A DNA stretch of 64,000 nt from an uncultured Methylocystaceae bacterium (GCA_937870755.1 CALMZV010000027.1:186001-250000); one strand, 5' to 3'. Shown: positions 20,157-29,353, numbered from the stretch's first letter. The notes: generated by a model not told the origin, from the sequence alone. Translations and numbers: made by a program.

Positions 20157-20669
20157 GTGAAAGCGAAGGTTGCGCGAACCGAACCGGACGAGGGCGCGAC
20201 GCGAACGGCGCGCCGCGCGCCACGCGACGAGACCAACAATCGCCTCTTCTTCCGCCTGTTCCAGTGCGCCAATCTGTACGAAACCGCCGCGCTGCGCGAA
20301 CTGAACATCACCGGCGTGCAGGGCGCGACGCTCGGCGCCCTCTCGCGCGATGTCGAGAACGGCATGTCGTTCTCCGATCTTTACGCCTATCTGTCTGTCA
20401 GCCGGCAGAACCTGGACGCGGTGCTCAAACGGCTCGAACGGCTGGGCTATGTCGAGCGCTGCGAAGGGACGCACGACCGGCGAACGCGCATCGTGCGGCT
20501 GACGCTTGCCGGCGCGCAGGCCTGGAAAGCTCAGCAGAATCTCAACTTCGAATTCTATCGCCAGGCGACCGCCGGCGTGAGCGTCGCCGAAGCGATCGCC
20601 TGCGCCGACACGCTGGCGAAGATCGGCAGGGCGCTGAAAGCCGCGCGCCTGAAGCTGACAGACGAATAG
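20157..20669 (+). CDS. MarR-family transcriptional regulator
   Basis: Winged-helix regulator of 170 aa. The DNA-binding region is around residues 75-125, with recognition-helix residues SVSRQNLDAVLKRLERLG, and the wing is GTHDRRTRIVRLT, a standard MarR pattern. The start chosen is GTG at 20157, because CAGGAGG lies at 20144-20150. The frame also opens at ATG 20100, but that would place the start upstream of the inverted-repeat operator. Divergent from the acyl-CoA carboxylase/ligase pair and 29 nt ahead of a ligase gene, it probably represses the surrounding acid-activation genes until a ligand binds. Confidence 0.85.
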   Translation: MKAKVARTEPDEGATRTARRAPRDETNNRLFFRLFQCANLYETAALRELNITGVQGATLGALSRDVENGMSFSDLYAYLSVSRQNLDAVLKRLERLGYVERCEGTHDRRTRIVRLTLAGAQAWKAQQNLNFEFYRQATAGVSVAEAIACADTLAKIGRALKAARLKLTDE

Positions 20670-20698
20670 GGCCGCGGCCACGACAACGGGAGGCGAAC

Positions 20699-22318
20699 AT
20701 GTCTGCAACCACCAGCGATCCGCGCATCCCCCCGCGCGAAACCTGCGTCACGCGCCACGTGCTGGAACATCGCGCGAAGGCGACGCCGGATCGGGACTAC
20801 ATACGCCTCGCCGACGGAACAACCGTCGCCTATGGCGCGTTCGCCGCGTCCGTCGAGCGGGCGGCGGCCGGTCTTGCGGCGCTCGGCGTGAAGCAGGGCG
20901 ACACGGTCGTCGTCTGGTCGCCCAACAGCGTGGAGATGGTGCGCGTGTGGTTCGCCATCAACTGGCTCGGCGCCATCTATGTGCCGATCAACACCGCCTA
21001 TCGCGGCAATCTGTTGGCGCACGTCATCGCCAACGCCGACGCCAGAGTGATTGTGGCGAGCGTCGATCTCATACCCCGCCTGGCCGACATCGACCGCGCC
21101 TCGCTCGAAACCGTGGTGGCGCTCGGCGGCCCGCCAGCGCCAGTGGCCGGCCTGAACGTCGTCGGCGCGGCGGCGCTCGACGGCGATCCTGCGACGATTC
21201 CCGCGCTCGCGCGCCCGATCGAACCGTGGGACGTGCAATCCATCATCTACACGTCCGGCACGACGGGCCGTTCGAAAGGCGTTGTGTCCACCTACGCGCA
21301 TCTGTGGCACATGAGCGGCCCGCAAGCCTTCAACATGCTCGACGAGGACGATTGCATGATGGTCTGCGGCCCGTTGTTTCACGTGGCGGGCACGCTGCCG
21401 ATCGTCGCCATGCTCAATCGCGGCGGCGCTGTGTCGATGGTCGGCGATTTCGAGACGGAGAAATTCTGGCCCGCCGTGCGCGCCACGCGCACGACTTTCG
21501 CCATTCTGCTCGGCGTGATGGCGGCGTTTCTCGCCAAGCGCCCGCCCTCGCCCGAGGACCGCAATCACACGCTGAAGAAGGCGATGATGATTCCATTGCC
21601 CGACGATTCCCGGGATTTCGCGCAGCGTTTCGGCGTCGATGTGTGGACCCTGTTCAACATGACCGAGATCAATGTGCCGCTGATCTCGCAGCCCAATCCC
21701 GGCGTGGTGGGCACATGTGGCAAGCCGCGCGCAGGCGTTGAGCTGCGCATCGTCGACGAGAACGATTGCGAGGTCGCCGTCGGCGTCGTTGGCGAGCTAA
21801 TGCTGCGCGCCGAAGCCCCGTGGGCGCTCAATTCCGGCTATTTCCGCAACGACGAGGCGACGGCCAAAGCCTGGCGCAACGGCTGGTTTCACACCGGCGA
21901 CGCTTTTCGGCGCGACGCCGACGACAATTTCTTCTTCGTGGACCGCATGAAGGACGCCATCCGGCGGCGCGGCGAGAATATCTCTTCCTTCGAGGTGGAA
22001 GTTGAGATTCTCGCCCATCCCGCCGTGCGCGAATGCGCCGTCGTCGCCGTGCCGAGCGAATTGTCCGAAGACGACGTGCTCGCCATCGTCGCCACGGCGC
22101 CGGGCGCCAAACTCGACCCGCTCGAACTTCTCGAGTTCCTCAAGCCGCGCCTCGCCCATTTCATGCTGCCGCGCTACATCCGCGTCATGAGCGATCTGCC
22201 GCGCACGCCAACCCAGAAGGTGGAGAAATACGTGCTGCGGCAGCAGGGCCTGACGCCCGACACATGGGACCGCGACAAGGCGGGCGTGAAAATCCGGCGC
22301 GACAGGATCCGCGCTTGA
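20699..22318 (+). CDS. AMP-forming acyl-CoA synthetase (CaiC-like)
   Basis: ANL-superfamily ligase of 539 aa. The P-loop YTSGTTGRSKG is at residues 184-194. FNMTEINVPLIS forms the adenine/acyl site and WFHTGDAF the hinge. The lysine motif TPTQKVEKYVLRQ is near the end. The architecture and the VEKY-type C-terminus are like those of the ligase at 1434-3161, so the two may act on related acids. ATG at 20699 has GGGAGG upstream. It follows the MarR gene and is probably cotranscribed with it. A long open frame running through the carboxylase region into this gene is non-coding apart from this stretch. Confidence 0.88.
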   Translation: MSATTSDPRIPPRETCVTRHVLEHRAKATPDRDYIRLADGTTVAYGAFAASVERAAAGLAALGVKQGDTVVVWSPNSVEMVRVWFAINWLGAIYVPINTAYRGNLLAHVIANADARVIVASVDLIPRLADIDRASLETVVALGGPPAPVAGLNVVGAAALDGDPATIPALARPIEPWDVQSIIYTSGTTGRSKGVVSTYAHLWHMSGPQAFNMLDEDDCMMVCGPLFHVAGTLPIVAMLNRGGAVSMVGDFETEKFWPAVRATRTTFAILLGVMAAFLAKRPPSPEDRNHTLKKAMMIPLPDDSRDFAQRFGVDVWTLFNMTEINVPLISQPNPGVVGTCGKPRAGVELRIVDENDCEVAVGVVGELMLRAEAPWALNSGYFRNDEATAKAWRNGWFHTGDAFRRDADDNFFFVDRMKDAIRRRGENISSFEVEVEILAHPAVRECAVVAVPSELSEDDVLAIVATAPGAKLDPLELLEFLKPRLAHFMLPRYIRVMSDLPRTPTQKVEKYVLRQQGLTPDTWDRDKAGVKIRRDRIRA

Positions 22319-22483
22319 CCAAGGGTTTGTCGCGGCGCGGGATCGCCATGCTGCATCGCCGCAAAACCCTGCGCCTCCGCATTCGAGGCCGCGGACTGGC
22401 GCGCAGGCGACAGACTTACTAAGTTTTCTGCGAGCACAACGACTCCACACACGCGAGTCGACAATAATCTGGAAGGAAACCGC

Positions 22484-25400
22484 ATGGCTGAGGCTGACGG
22501 GCTGGTCGCGCCGCGACTGAGCGAGGTCTCGCTCGACGACAAGTACACGTTGTCGTCGGGGCGCATTTATCTGTCGGGCATACAGGCGCTCGTGCGGCTG
22601 CCGATCCTGCAATACGAGCGCGACAAGGCGGCGGGCCTCAACACGGGCGGCTTCGTATCCGGCTATCGCGGCTCGCCGCTCGGCATGTACGACCATGCGC
22701 TCTGGCGCGCGAAATCGCATCTGGCGAGCCACAACATCCATTTCGAGCCTGGGCTCAACGAGGATCTCGCCGCCACCGCCGTCTGGGGCAGCCAGCAGGT
22801 GGGCATGTTCCCCGGCGCGAAGGTCGATGGCGTCTTCGGCATCTGGTACGGCAAGGGACCGGGCGTCGACCGTTCGGTGGACGTGCTCAAACACGCCAAC
22901 AGCGCGGGAACGTCGCGCCATGGAGGCGTGCTCGCATTCGCCGGCGACGACCACGGCTGCCAGTCGTCGACGCTGGCGCACCAGAGCGAGCAGATTTTCT
23001 CCGCCGCCCTCATGCCGATCATCAATCCCGCCACCGTGCAGGACTATCTCGACCTCGGCCTCTACGGCTTCGCGCTGTCGCGGTATTCGGGCTGCTGGGT
23101 CGGCTTCAAGACCATTTCGGAGACGGTCGAAAGCTCGGCCTCCATCCATACCGACGCCGATCGTGTCGAGATCGTCACGCCGACGGATTTCGAACTGCCG
23201 CCAGGCGGCCTGAGCATCCGCTGGCCGGACGCCCCGCTCGCGCAGGAGGCGCGGCTGCACGGCCCGCGCATGGCGGCGGTCGCCGCCTTCGCGCGCGCCA
23301 ACCCGCTCGACCGCATCGTCATCGACGGCAGGCCGGCGCGGCTCGGAATCATCACCACGGGCAAGGCCTATCTGGACGTGCGCCAGGCGCTCGCCGATCT
23401 CGGGATCAGCGACGCCGACGCCGCCGCGATGGGCCTGCGCATCTACAAGGTGGCGCTCACCTGGCCGCTCGAGGAACAGGGCGCGCGCCGTTTCGCCGAA
23501 GGCTTGCAGGATGTGCTGGTGGTGGAGGAGAAGCGCGGCTTCATCGAAGACCAGCTCGTGCGCATTCTTTACAACATCGACGCCAGCCGTCGTCCGAGCG
23601 TGGTCGGCAAGCGCGACGAAAGCGGCGCGACGCTTCTGCCGGCGACCGGCGAATTGTCGCCCACCATGGTCGCGCGCGCGATCGTGCAGCGCCTGAAACG
23701 CCTCGGCCGTGTGGAGGCGGCGCTCGACCAGCGGCTCGCGCGACTCGAATCGTTCGAGGCGCTGGAAAACGCGCCCTCCGCCACCAAGACGCCGCGCACG
23801 CCCTATTTCTGCTCCGGCTGCCCACACAACACTTCGACCAAAATTCCCGATGGGAGCCGCGCGATGGCGGGCATCGGCTGCCACGGCATGGCGATCTCCA
23901 TTCCCTCGCGCCGCACGCAGACCATCACCCACATGGGCGGCGAAGGCGCGAACTGGATCGGCCAGGCGCCGTTCACGAACGAGCCGCACGTCTTCCAGAA
24001 TCTCGGCGACGGCACCTACACCCATTCCGGTCTGCTCGCGCTGCGCGCGGCCGCCGCGGCGCACGTCAACATCACCTACAAAATTCTCTATAACGACGCC
24101 GTGGCGATGACCGGCGGCCAGCCGGCCGAAAGCGGTTTCTCCGTCGCGCAGATCGCCCATCAGGTGATGGCGGAAGGAGCGAAGAAACTCGTCATCGTCA
24201 CCGACGAGCCGGAGAAATATCCGCCCCATGGCTATTTCCCGGCCGGCGTCACGGTCCATCACCGGCGCGAGCTCGACGCCCTGCAACGCGAGCTGCGGCA
24301 GGTGAAGGGCCTGAGCGTGCTCATTTACGACCAGACCTGCGCAGCCGAAAAGCGCCGGCGTCGCAAACGTGGCCTCTACCCCGATCCGCCCAGACGCGCC
24401 TTCATCAACGATCTGGTGTGCGAAGGCTGCGGCGACTGTTCGCAGAAATCCAACTGCGTCTCGGTCCGGCCGCTCGAAACCGAATTCGGCCGCAAACGCC
24501 AGATCGACCAATCCAACTGCAACAAGGACTTCTCCTGCATCGAGGGATTCTGCCCGAGCTTCGTGACCGTGCACGGCGGATCGCTGCGCAGGATCGAGAA
24601 GACAAAGGCGAACGCCTCGAGCGATCTGTTCGCCGCCATTCCCGCGCCCAGGCGCAAGCCGTTGACCGAGCCTTACGGTATTCTCGTCACCGGCATCGGC
24701 GGCACGGGCGTCATCACCATCGGCGCGCTCATCGGCATGGCCGCGCATGTGGAAGGCAAGGGCTGCACCACGCTCGATTTCACCGGCCTCAGCCAGAAGA
24801 ACGGCGCCGTGATGAGCCACGTGCGCATCGCGCCGAAGCCGGAGGATCTGGCGGCCGTGCGCATCGCGCCGGGCGGCGCGGATCTGCTGCTGGGCTGCGA
24901 CATGATTGTGTCCGCGCAGACCAACGCGCTCTCGCGGCTCGAACACGGCGTGACGCGCGCAGTCGTCAACGGCGACCTTCAGCCGACTGCCGGTTTCGTC
25001 ATGAACCCGGACCTCGACTTCGCCGCCGCCGGCATGCGGCGCGGCCTGCGCGACGCGGTCGGCGACGAGGCGCTCGACGTGATCGACGCCACGGGTCTGG
25101 CCACGCTGTTGATGGGCGACGCCATCGCCACCAATCCCTTCATCATGGGTTATGCGTGGCAGAAGGGTCTCATTCCCCTGTCGCACGAGGCGCTCGATCG
25201 CGCGATCGAACTCAACGGCGCCGCCGTCGCCATGAACAAGGAGGCGTTCCAGTGGGGACGGCTCGCCGCGCACGACATGGCGCGCGTGCAGGAGGCGATC
25301 CGCGCGCTCGCGCCCGTTGCGCCGCAGGAGCCGACGCTGGACGAGAAGATCGCGCGGCGCGTCGCGTTCCTCACCGACTATCAGAACGCCGCCTGGGCGG

Positions 25401-25996
25401 AGCGCTATCGCAAACTCGTGGACGAGACCGCCGCTGCGGAGCGCTCGAAAATGGGCGCCACGACGGCTCTGACCGAAGCGGTCGCGATCAACTTCTTCAA
25501 ACTCATGTCCTACAAGGACGAATACGAAGTGGCGCGCCTCTTCACCGACGGCGCGTTCAAGGAAAAGCTCGCGCGTCAGTTCGACGGCGACTACACGCTC
25601 ACCTTCCACATGGCGCCGCCGATCGCCGCGCGTCGCGATCCGACGACCGGCCATTTGCAGAAGCAGGAATTCGGTCCGTGGATGATGAAGGCGATGGGCA
25701 TGCTCGCCAGATTCAAGACCCTGCGCGGCACGGCGCTCGACCCGTTCGGCCGCACGCAGGAGCGGCGCACCGAGCGGCAGCTGATCGAGGAATACGAGCA
25801 GACGATCCGCACCCTGCTGCCGGACATGAAGCCCGACAATCACGCGCTCGCGGTCGAAATCGCGCGCGTGCCGCAGATCGTTCGCGGCTTCGGCCATATC
25901 AAGGAAGAGAACGTCGCGAAGGCGAAGGCCGAACGCACGCGGCTCATCGCGGCGTTCCGCGCGCCCGCGCCCGTGCTCAAATCGGCCGCGGAATAG
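22484..25996 (+). CDS. Fused indolepyruvate/2-oxoacid:ferredoxin oxidoreductase (IorAB type)
   Basis: Thiamine-diphosphate, iron-sulfur enzyme of 1170 aa, the fused alpha-beta form found in proteobacteria. It oxidatively decarboxylates aryl or branched 2-oxoacids to acyl-CoA and reduces ferredoxin. The pyrimidine-site domain spans residues 1 to about 430. The TPP-binding domain is at about 440-640 (GIGCHGMAI, HMGGEGANWIGQ, NDAVAMTGGQPAESG). A Cys cluster lies at about 645-690 (CEGCGDCSQKSNC, then CNKDFSC and FCPS). A gamma-type domain starts near 730 with GILVTGIGGTGVITIG. ATG at 22484 has GGAAGGAAA upstream. A 165-bp gap with no other gene precedes it. It implies a supply of arylpyruvates from amino-acid or aromatic catabolism and feeds reduced ferredoxin to respiration. 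Confidence 0.93.
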   Translation: MAEADGLVAPRLSEVSLDDKYTLSSGRIYLSGIQALVRLPILQYERDKAAGLNTGGFVSGYRGSPLGMYDHALWRAKSHLASHNIHFEPGLNEDLAATAVWGSQQVGMFPGAKVDGVFGIWYGKGPGVDRSVDVLKHANSAGTSRHGGVLAFAGDDHGCQSSTLAHQSEQIFSAALMPIINPATVQDYLDLGLYGFALSRYSGCWVGFKTISETVESSASIHTDADRVEIVTPTDFELPPGGLSIRWPDAPLAQEARLHGPRMAAVAAFARANPLDRIVIDGRPARLGIITTGKAYLDVRQALADLGISDADAAAMGLRIYKVALTWPLEEQGARRFAEGLQDVLVVEEKRGFIEDQLVRILYNIDASRRPSVVGKRDESGATLLPATGELSPTMVARAIVQRLKRLGRVEAALDQRLARLESFEALENAPSATKTPRTPYFCSGCPHNTSTKIPDGSRAMAGIGCHGMAISIPSRRTQTITHMGGEGANWIGQAPFTNEPHVFQNLGDGTYTHSGLLALRAAAAAHVNITYKILYNDAVAMTGGQPAESGFSVAQIAHQVMAEGAKKLVIVTDEPEKYPPHGYFPAGVTVHHRRELDALQRELRQVKGLSVLIYDQTCAAEKRRRRKRGLYPDPPRRAFINDLVCEGCGDCSQKSNCVSVRPLETEFGRKRQIDQSNCNKDFSCIEGFCPSFVTVHGGSLRRIEKTKANASSDLFAAIPAPRRKPLTEPYGILVTGIGGTGVITIGALIGMAAHVEGKGCTTLDFTGLSQKNGAVMSHVRIAPKPEDLAAVRIAPGGADLLLGCDMIVSAQTNALSRLEHGVTRAVVNGDLQPTAGFVMNPDLDFAAAGMRRGLRDAVGDEALDVIDATGLATLLMGDAIATNPFIMGYAWQKGLIPLSHEALDRAIELNGAAVAMNKEAFQWGRLAAHDMARVQEAIRALAPVAPQEPTLDEKIARRVAFLTDYQNAAWAERYRKLVDETAAAERSKMGATTALTEAVAINFFKLMSYKDEYEVARLFTDGAFKEKLARQFDGDYTLTFHMAPPIAARRDPTTGHLQKQEFGPWMMKAMGMLARFKTLRGTALDPFGRTQERRTERQLIEEYEQTIRTLLPDMKPDNHALAVEIARVPQIVRGFGHIKEENVAKAKAERTRLIAAFRAPAPVLKSAAE

Positions 25997-26020
25997 TCGG
26001 CCGCGGAACGGTCGGCCGGG
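25982..26020 (+). repeat. Short 15-bp tandem repeat overlapping the oxidoreductase stop
   Basis: TCGGCCGCGGAATAG (25982-25996) is followed by TCGGCCGCGGAACGG (25997-26011) and the partial copy TCGGCCGGG (26012-26020). The stop codon of the oxidoreductase is the last three bases of the first unit, so the repeat arose across the gene end. Confidence 0.8.
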
Positions 26021-26025
26021 CGCAA

Positions 26026-26058
26026 GGCCCCGGACGCGGCGAAGCCGAATTCGGGGCC
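26026..26058. terminator. Nested hairpin between convergent genes
   Basis: GGCCCCG (26026-26032) pairs with CGGGGCC (26052-26058), and an inner CGGC-GAA-GCCG hairpin (26037-26047) nests inside it. It lies in the 66-bp gap between convergent stop codons. There is no T run, so this is a probable but unproven bidirectional terminator. Confidence 0.5.
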
Positions 26059-26062
26059 GTCG

Positions 26063-26854
26063 TCATTTCTTGCGGAATTCCGTGCGCGCCGATTTCGCCG
26101 CCGCGAAATTGGCGGTGAGCTGGCTCTGGTCGGCGTCGGCGAAAGCGCTCGCGCGATGCAGCGCGCCCGCGGTCGCGTTGACCGCCTCCTTCACCATGCG
26201 CACCGTGGCCGCCGGCATGGCGGCCACCACGCCCGCCATCTCCAGAGCCTTCGCCAGCGTCTTGCCGTCGTCGGCGAGTTCGTCGACGAGGCCCCAGTCA
26301 AGCGCCGGACCCGCGCCCATCTTCTCGCACATCAGCGTGATGCGTTTTGCGCGCGCCGGCCCCACCAGCGTGACGAGGCGCGGCAGCGCGCCCCATTGCA
26401 GATTGAGCCCGATCTTTACTTCCGGCACGTAGAGATAGGCGCTTCGCCCCAGCACGCGCCAGTCGCAGGCCAGCGCGATGGCCACGCCCGCGCCGACCGC
26501 CAGCCGCTCCATCGCCGCGATGGTGATCTGCGGCATCTCCTCCCATGCCTTGCACAGACGCACGCCGCCGTAGGCGTGATGGCGCCGCACGAGATCGTCC
26601 GCTTCGCCGATCCAGTTCTTCGCCTTCAGATCGAAGCCGGCGGAAAACCCATTGGCGGCGCCGCTTAGCACCACCACCTGCGTCTCCAGATCGTCGTGGA
26701 AGGATTTCGCCGCGCGCGTCAGCTCCTCAACCAGCTTGCCGTCGAACGCGTTGAGATTGGACTTTCGGTCGAACCGAACGATGGCGATCGGACCGCCGCG
26801 CTCGATGGTGACGTAATCGTAGCCATCGCCGACTCGTTTCGCTTTGGACGCCAT
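26063..26854 (-). CDS. Crotonase-fold protein (enoyl-CoA hydratase/isomerase family)
   Basis: CoA-thioester enzyme of 263 aa, the usual crotonase length. The first oxyanion strand is LSGAANGFSAGFDLK and the second is AVGAGVAIALACDWRV. Of the two hydratase glutamates, the first position (GGCEL in classical enzymes) reads GAGVAI and lacks Glu. The second (VPEVKIGL) keeps it. It may therefore not be a standard hydratase; decarboxylase, isomerase or thioesterase-type chemistry is possible. The start ATG at 26854 has GGAGGGGGG upstream. It lies 17 nt behind another crotonase gene in the same operon. Confidence 0.85.
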   Translation of the reverse strand: MASKAKRVGDGYDYVTIERGGPIAIVRFDRKSNLNAFDGKLVEELTRAAKSFHDDLETQVVVLSGAANGFSAGFDLKAKNWIGEADDLVRRHHAYGGVRLCKAWEEMPQITIAAMERLAVGAGVAIALACDWRVLGRSAYLYVPEVKIGLNLQWGALPRLVTLVGPARAKRITLMCEKMGAGPALDWGLVDELADDGKTLAKALEMAGVVAAMPAATVRMVKEAVNATAGALHRASAFADADQSQLTANFAAAKSARTEFRKK

Positions 26855-26871
26855 CGCCCCCCTCCATATCG

Positions 26872-27681
26872 TCAGCGGCCGGTGAAATTCGGCTTCCGCT
26901 TCTCCAGGAAATGCGCGACGCCTTCCTTGAAATCTTCGGTGTCGAAGGAGGCGACCATCTCGCGGTCGGCCGTGGCCCACGCCTCGACCAGATTCTGGAA
27001 TTGCGCGTCGTACATCTGACGCTTCATCACGCGGATCGAGCGCGGCGAGGACGATGCCGTCATCTCGTCGGCAATGCGCTCCACGGCGGCGAGAAAATTT
27101 TCGTCCGGCAACATGCGCGCCAGGCCCATCGTCTCCAGTTCGCGCGCCGGCGCCAGGCGACCGGAGAACAGGAGATCGCTCGCGTTCATGAATCCGACGA
27201 GACGCGGCAGCATCCACGACATGCCATGTTCGGCGATCAGGCCACGCCGCGCGAACGCCGTCGTCAGCCGCGCGCTCTCAGCCATGTAGCGGAAGTCGCA
27301 GAACAGCGCCATGCACAGGCCGATGCCCGCGATCGGCCCGTTGATCGCCGCGATCACCGGTTTTCCGACATGCAGCAGGTAGGAGAACTTCTGATTGAAG
27401 TTGGGATCGCCGTCGCCCTCGACGCCGCCCGCGCCCTCCCCTGCCGGCCGCCCGCCGCTCGACAGATCGGTCAGCACGTTCATGTCCGCGCCCGCGCAGA
27501 ATCCGCGCCCCGCCCCGGTGATGACGATGGCGCGCACCTTGTCGTCCTTCTCGGCCGCGCGCACCGACGCCCGCAATTCGCGCTCCATCTTCCCGGTCCA
27601 GGCGTTGAGCTTTTCCGGCCGATTGAGCGTGACGATCGCGTTTGCGCCGCGCACCGTATAGTCGATCTGCTCGTACCCCAT
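26872..27681 (-). CDS. Enoyl-CoA hydratase/isomerase (PaaG-like)
   Basis: Crotonase-fold protein of 269 aa ending in the common EKRKPNFTGR tail. Oxyanion elements are GAGRGFCAGADM and PIAGIGLCMALFCDFR. The hydratase Glu in the second helix is replaced (GIGLCMA), but RGLIAEHGMSWMLPRLVG places an acid residue where PaaG and enoyl-CoA isomerases have their catalytic Asp/Glu, which suggests isomerase-type chemistry. The start ATG at 27681 follows GGAGGA; an ATG at 27711 is less likely. An insertion of Gly-rich residues (around residues 80-95) lengthens the loop after the first oxyanion strand. Confidence 0.87.
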   Translation of the reverse strand: MGYEQIDYTVRGANAIVTLNRPEKLNAWTGKMERELRASVRAAEKDDKVRAIVITGAGRGFCAGADMNVLTDLSSGGRPAGEGAGGVEGDGDPNFNQKFSYLLHVGKPVIAAINGPIAGIGLCMALFCDFRYMAESARLTTAFARRGLIAEHGMSWMLPRLVGFMNASDLLFSGRLAPARELETMGLARMLPDENFLAAVERIADEMTASSSPRSIRVMKRQMYDAQFQNLVEAWATADREMVASFDTEDFKEGVAHFLEKRKPNFTGR

Positions 27682-27762
27682 GCGTTCCTCCTCGTTCGCG
27701 CGTTCGCGCATTGTTGGCGACCATCTTGCCGCAAGCCGGACCGGACGTCGATGAACGATTTC

Positions 27763-28155
27763 TCACGATTTGTCCGGCAGCGCCCCTTCCGCCTTCAACA
27801 CTTCGTGCGCGGCCTTGAACGCTTCCAGGCCGGCGGGAATGCCGCAATAGGCGGTCGCGTGCACGAGGATTTCCTTGATCTCGTCCACGCTCACGCCATT
27901 TGTCAGGGCGCCCTTCACATGCAGTTTCAGTTCGGCCGGCTTCGACAGCGCTGTCAGCATCGCCAGGTTGAGCATGGAGCGGGTCCTGCGGTCGAGGCCC
28001 GGCCGGTTCCACACAAAATCCCAGCACCATTCGGTGGTGATGCGCTGGAACGCCATCATGAAATCGTCGGCCCTGGCGAGGCTAGCGTCGACGTAGTCGG
28101 CGCCGAGCACCGCGCGCCGCGTCGCCAGCCCTTTTTCAAATGCGTCGTCGGACAC
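27763..28155 (-). CDS. Carboxymuconolactone-decarboxylase-family protein
   Basis: Small alpha-helical protein of 130 aa with the CMD/AhpD-like fold signature: RTRSMLNLAMLTAL, then NGVSVDEIKEILVHATAYCGIPAG. It matches the gamma-carboxymuconolactone decarboxylase subfamily (about 125-135 aa). It has no CxxC pair, so it is not an AhpD peroxidase. The start is GTG at 28155 with GGAGG upstream. It lies 12 nt behind the amidohydrolase gene and 81 nt ahead of the crotonase pair. The operon context suggests a lactone or ring-cleavage intermediate, but the substrate is not known. Confidence 0.85.
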   Translation of the reverse strand: MSDDAFEKGLATRRAVLGADYVDASLARADDFMMAFQRITTEWCWDFVWNRPGLDRRTRSMLNLAMLTALSKPAELKLHVKGALTNGVSVDEIKEILVHATAYCGIPAGLEAFKAAHEVLKAEGALPDKS

Positions 28156-28167
28156 GGCGGACCTCCA

Positions 28168-29223
28168 TCAGTCGAGAGCGAGACGGTAGACGCGCGCGGC
28201 GACGTTGTGAAACAGATCGACGCGTTCGGTCGCGCTCGCCTGCGCGGCGATGCGCTTGAACGCGTTCCACAGCACCGTGTAGGACGCGCTGCCCTTGTCG
28301 ACCGGAAAATTGCTCTCGAACATGCAGCGCGCGGCGCCGAACGCGGTGATGCATGTTTCGAAATAGGGCCGCCACGCAGCCGCCAGCGTCGTCGAGGACG
28401 GCGGCGCCTCGGCGCGCTCGAAGCCGAAACCGTTGACCGCCATGCCAAGCCCGCCGAGTTTCACGAACACGTTCTCGCAGTGCGCAAGATCGAGGATCGA
28501 GCGTCGCCAGTCCGCGAAGATTTCGTCGCGACGCCCGGCATAGGGGCCGACGCCGAGCGGTCCGCCGACGTGGTCCAGCACGATCGTCGTTTCGGGAAAG
28601 GCGCGCGCGAGCGCCGCGAGTTCGCCGATCTGCGGATGGTAGAGCCAGGCGTCGAACGACAATCCGTGTTGCGCGAGCTGCGCAAACCCCTTGCGGAACG
28701 TGGGATCGCCCAGCATGCCGGGCGGCGGACGCGACGAACTCGTGCGCACGTCCGGCGAGGCGTCGAATGCGCTCGCATGGCGCACGCCGCGCATCCGCCC
28801 ACCGGCGACCGCAAGATGCGCCTGCGCCACGCGCGCGACGTCCTCGCCGGCCATCAGGTCGATATGGCCGACGATGCCCGCGCACGCGTGCGTCGGCCCA
28901 TAGGTTCCGCTGTCGGCCATCGCGCCCTGCCCGGCGACGAATTCCGTCTCGCCGACCGGCCGCAGCGCCTCCGGTCCGCGCGCGCGCCACATCGCCCGGC
29001 ATTCGACGAACACCGTGGCGACCACGTTATGTCCGCCGCGCCCGGCTGCGATGTCGTTCGCCAGATCGTCCACCAGATAGCGATTGCCGGGCCGCTCCCA
29101 CAAATGATGATGCGGATCGACGATCGGCAGATCGGGATCGAGCGCATCCTCACGCGTGCGCTCCAGCCAGTCCGGCCGCACGGGTAGATGGATCAGCGCG
29201 GCCTGCGGCGCGGTCCGGCTCAC
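28168..29223 (-). CDS. Amidohydrolase-family (TIM-barrel) hydrolase, lactonase-like
   Basis: Metal-dependent hydrolase of 351 aa in the amidohydrolase-2 group. The metal motif DPHHHLWE is at residues 36-43. A second His is in LDHVGGP. The position where many members have GSDWP reads FESNFPVDK, a known variant. Relatives hydrolyse sugar lactones or ring-cleavage lactones, or decarboxylate aromatic acids. The start is GTG at 29223, because GGGAGGG lies 5 nt upstream. The frame extends to 29370, but that part would overlap the divergent promoter. It is first in the minus-strand run with the carboxymuconolactone-type and crotonase genes. Confidence 0.85.
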   Translation of the reverse strand: MSRTAPQAALIHLPVRPDWLERTREDALDPDLPIVDPHHHLWERPGNRYLVDDLANDIAAGRGGHNVVATVFVECRAMWRARGPEALRPVGETEFVAGQGAMADSGTYGPTHACAGIVGHIDLMAGEDVARVAQAHLAVAGGRMRGVRHASAFDASPDVRTSSSRPPPGMLGDPTFRKGFAQLAQHGLSFDAWLYHPQIGELAALARAFPETTIVLDHVGGPLGVGPYAGRRDEIFADWRRSILDLAHCENVFVKLGGLGMAVNGFGFERAEAPPSSTTLAAAWRPYFETCITAFGAARCMFESNFPVDKGSASYTVLWNAFKRIAAQASATERVDLFHNVAARVYRLALD

Positions 29224-29353
29224 GACAGCCCTCCCTTTGCGGGCGATGCGCCCGCAGCGGTCATCATAGCTGGCGTGCGGGCCTCGACAATCCGCCCCCT
29301 TGCTCCGCATCGCCCCGCTCGCCACAATGCGCGACTGACTTGGAGAACGCAGC

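Noticed and set aside
16784-22318. A very long plus-strand open frame through the carboxylase region
   Set aside because: Only the last part (20699-22318) is coding, for the ligase. The rest is the complement of the single-chain carboxylase, is rich in Arg/His/Ala and shows no domain motif. High GC keeps the frame free of stops.
21797-25897. Minus-strand open frame of about 1366 codons opposite the oxidoreductase
   Set aside because: It has no recognisable domain, and the plus strand carries a complete TPP/iron-sulfur enzyme with all motifs. It is a GC-driven shadow.
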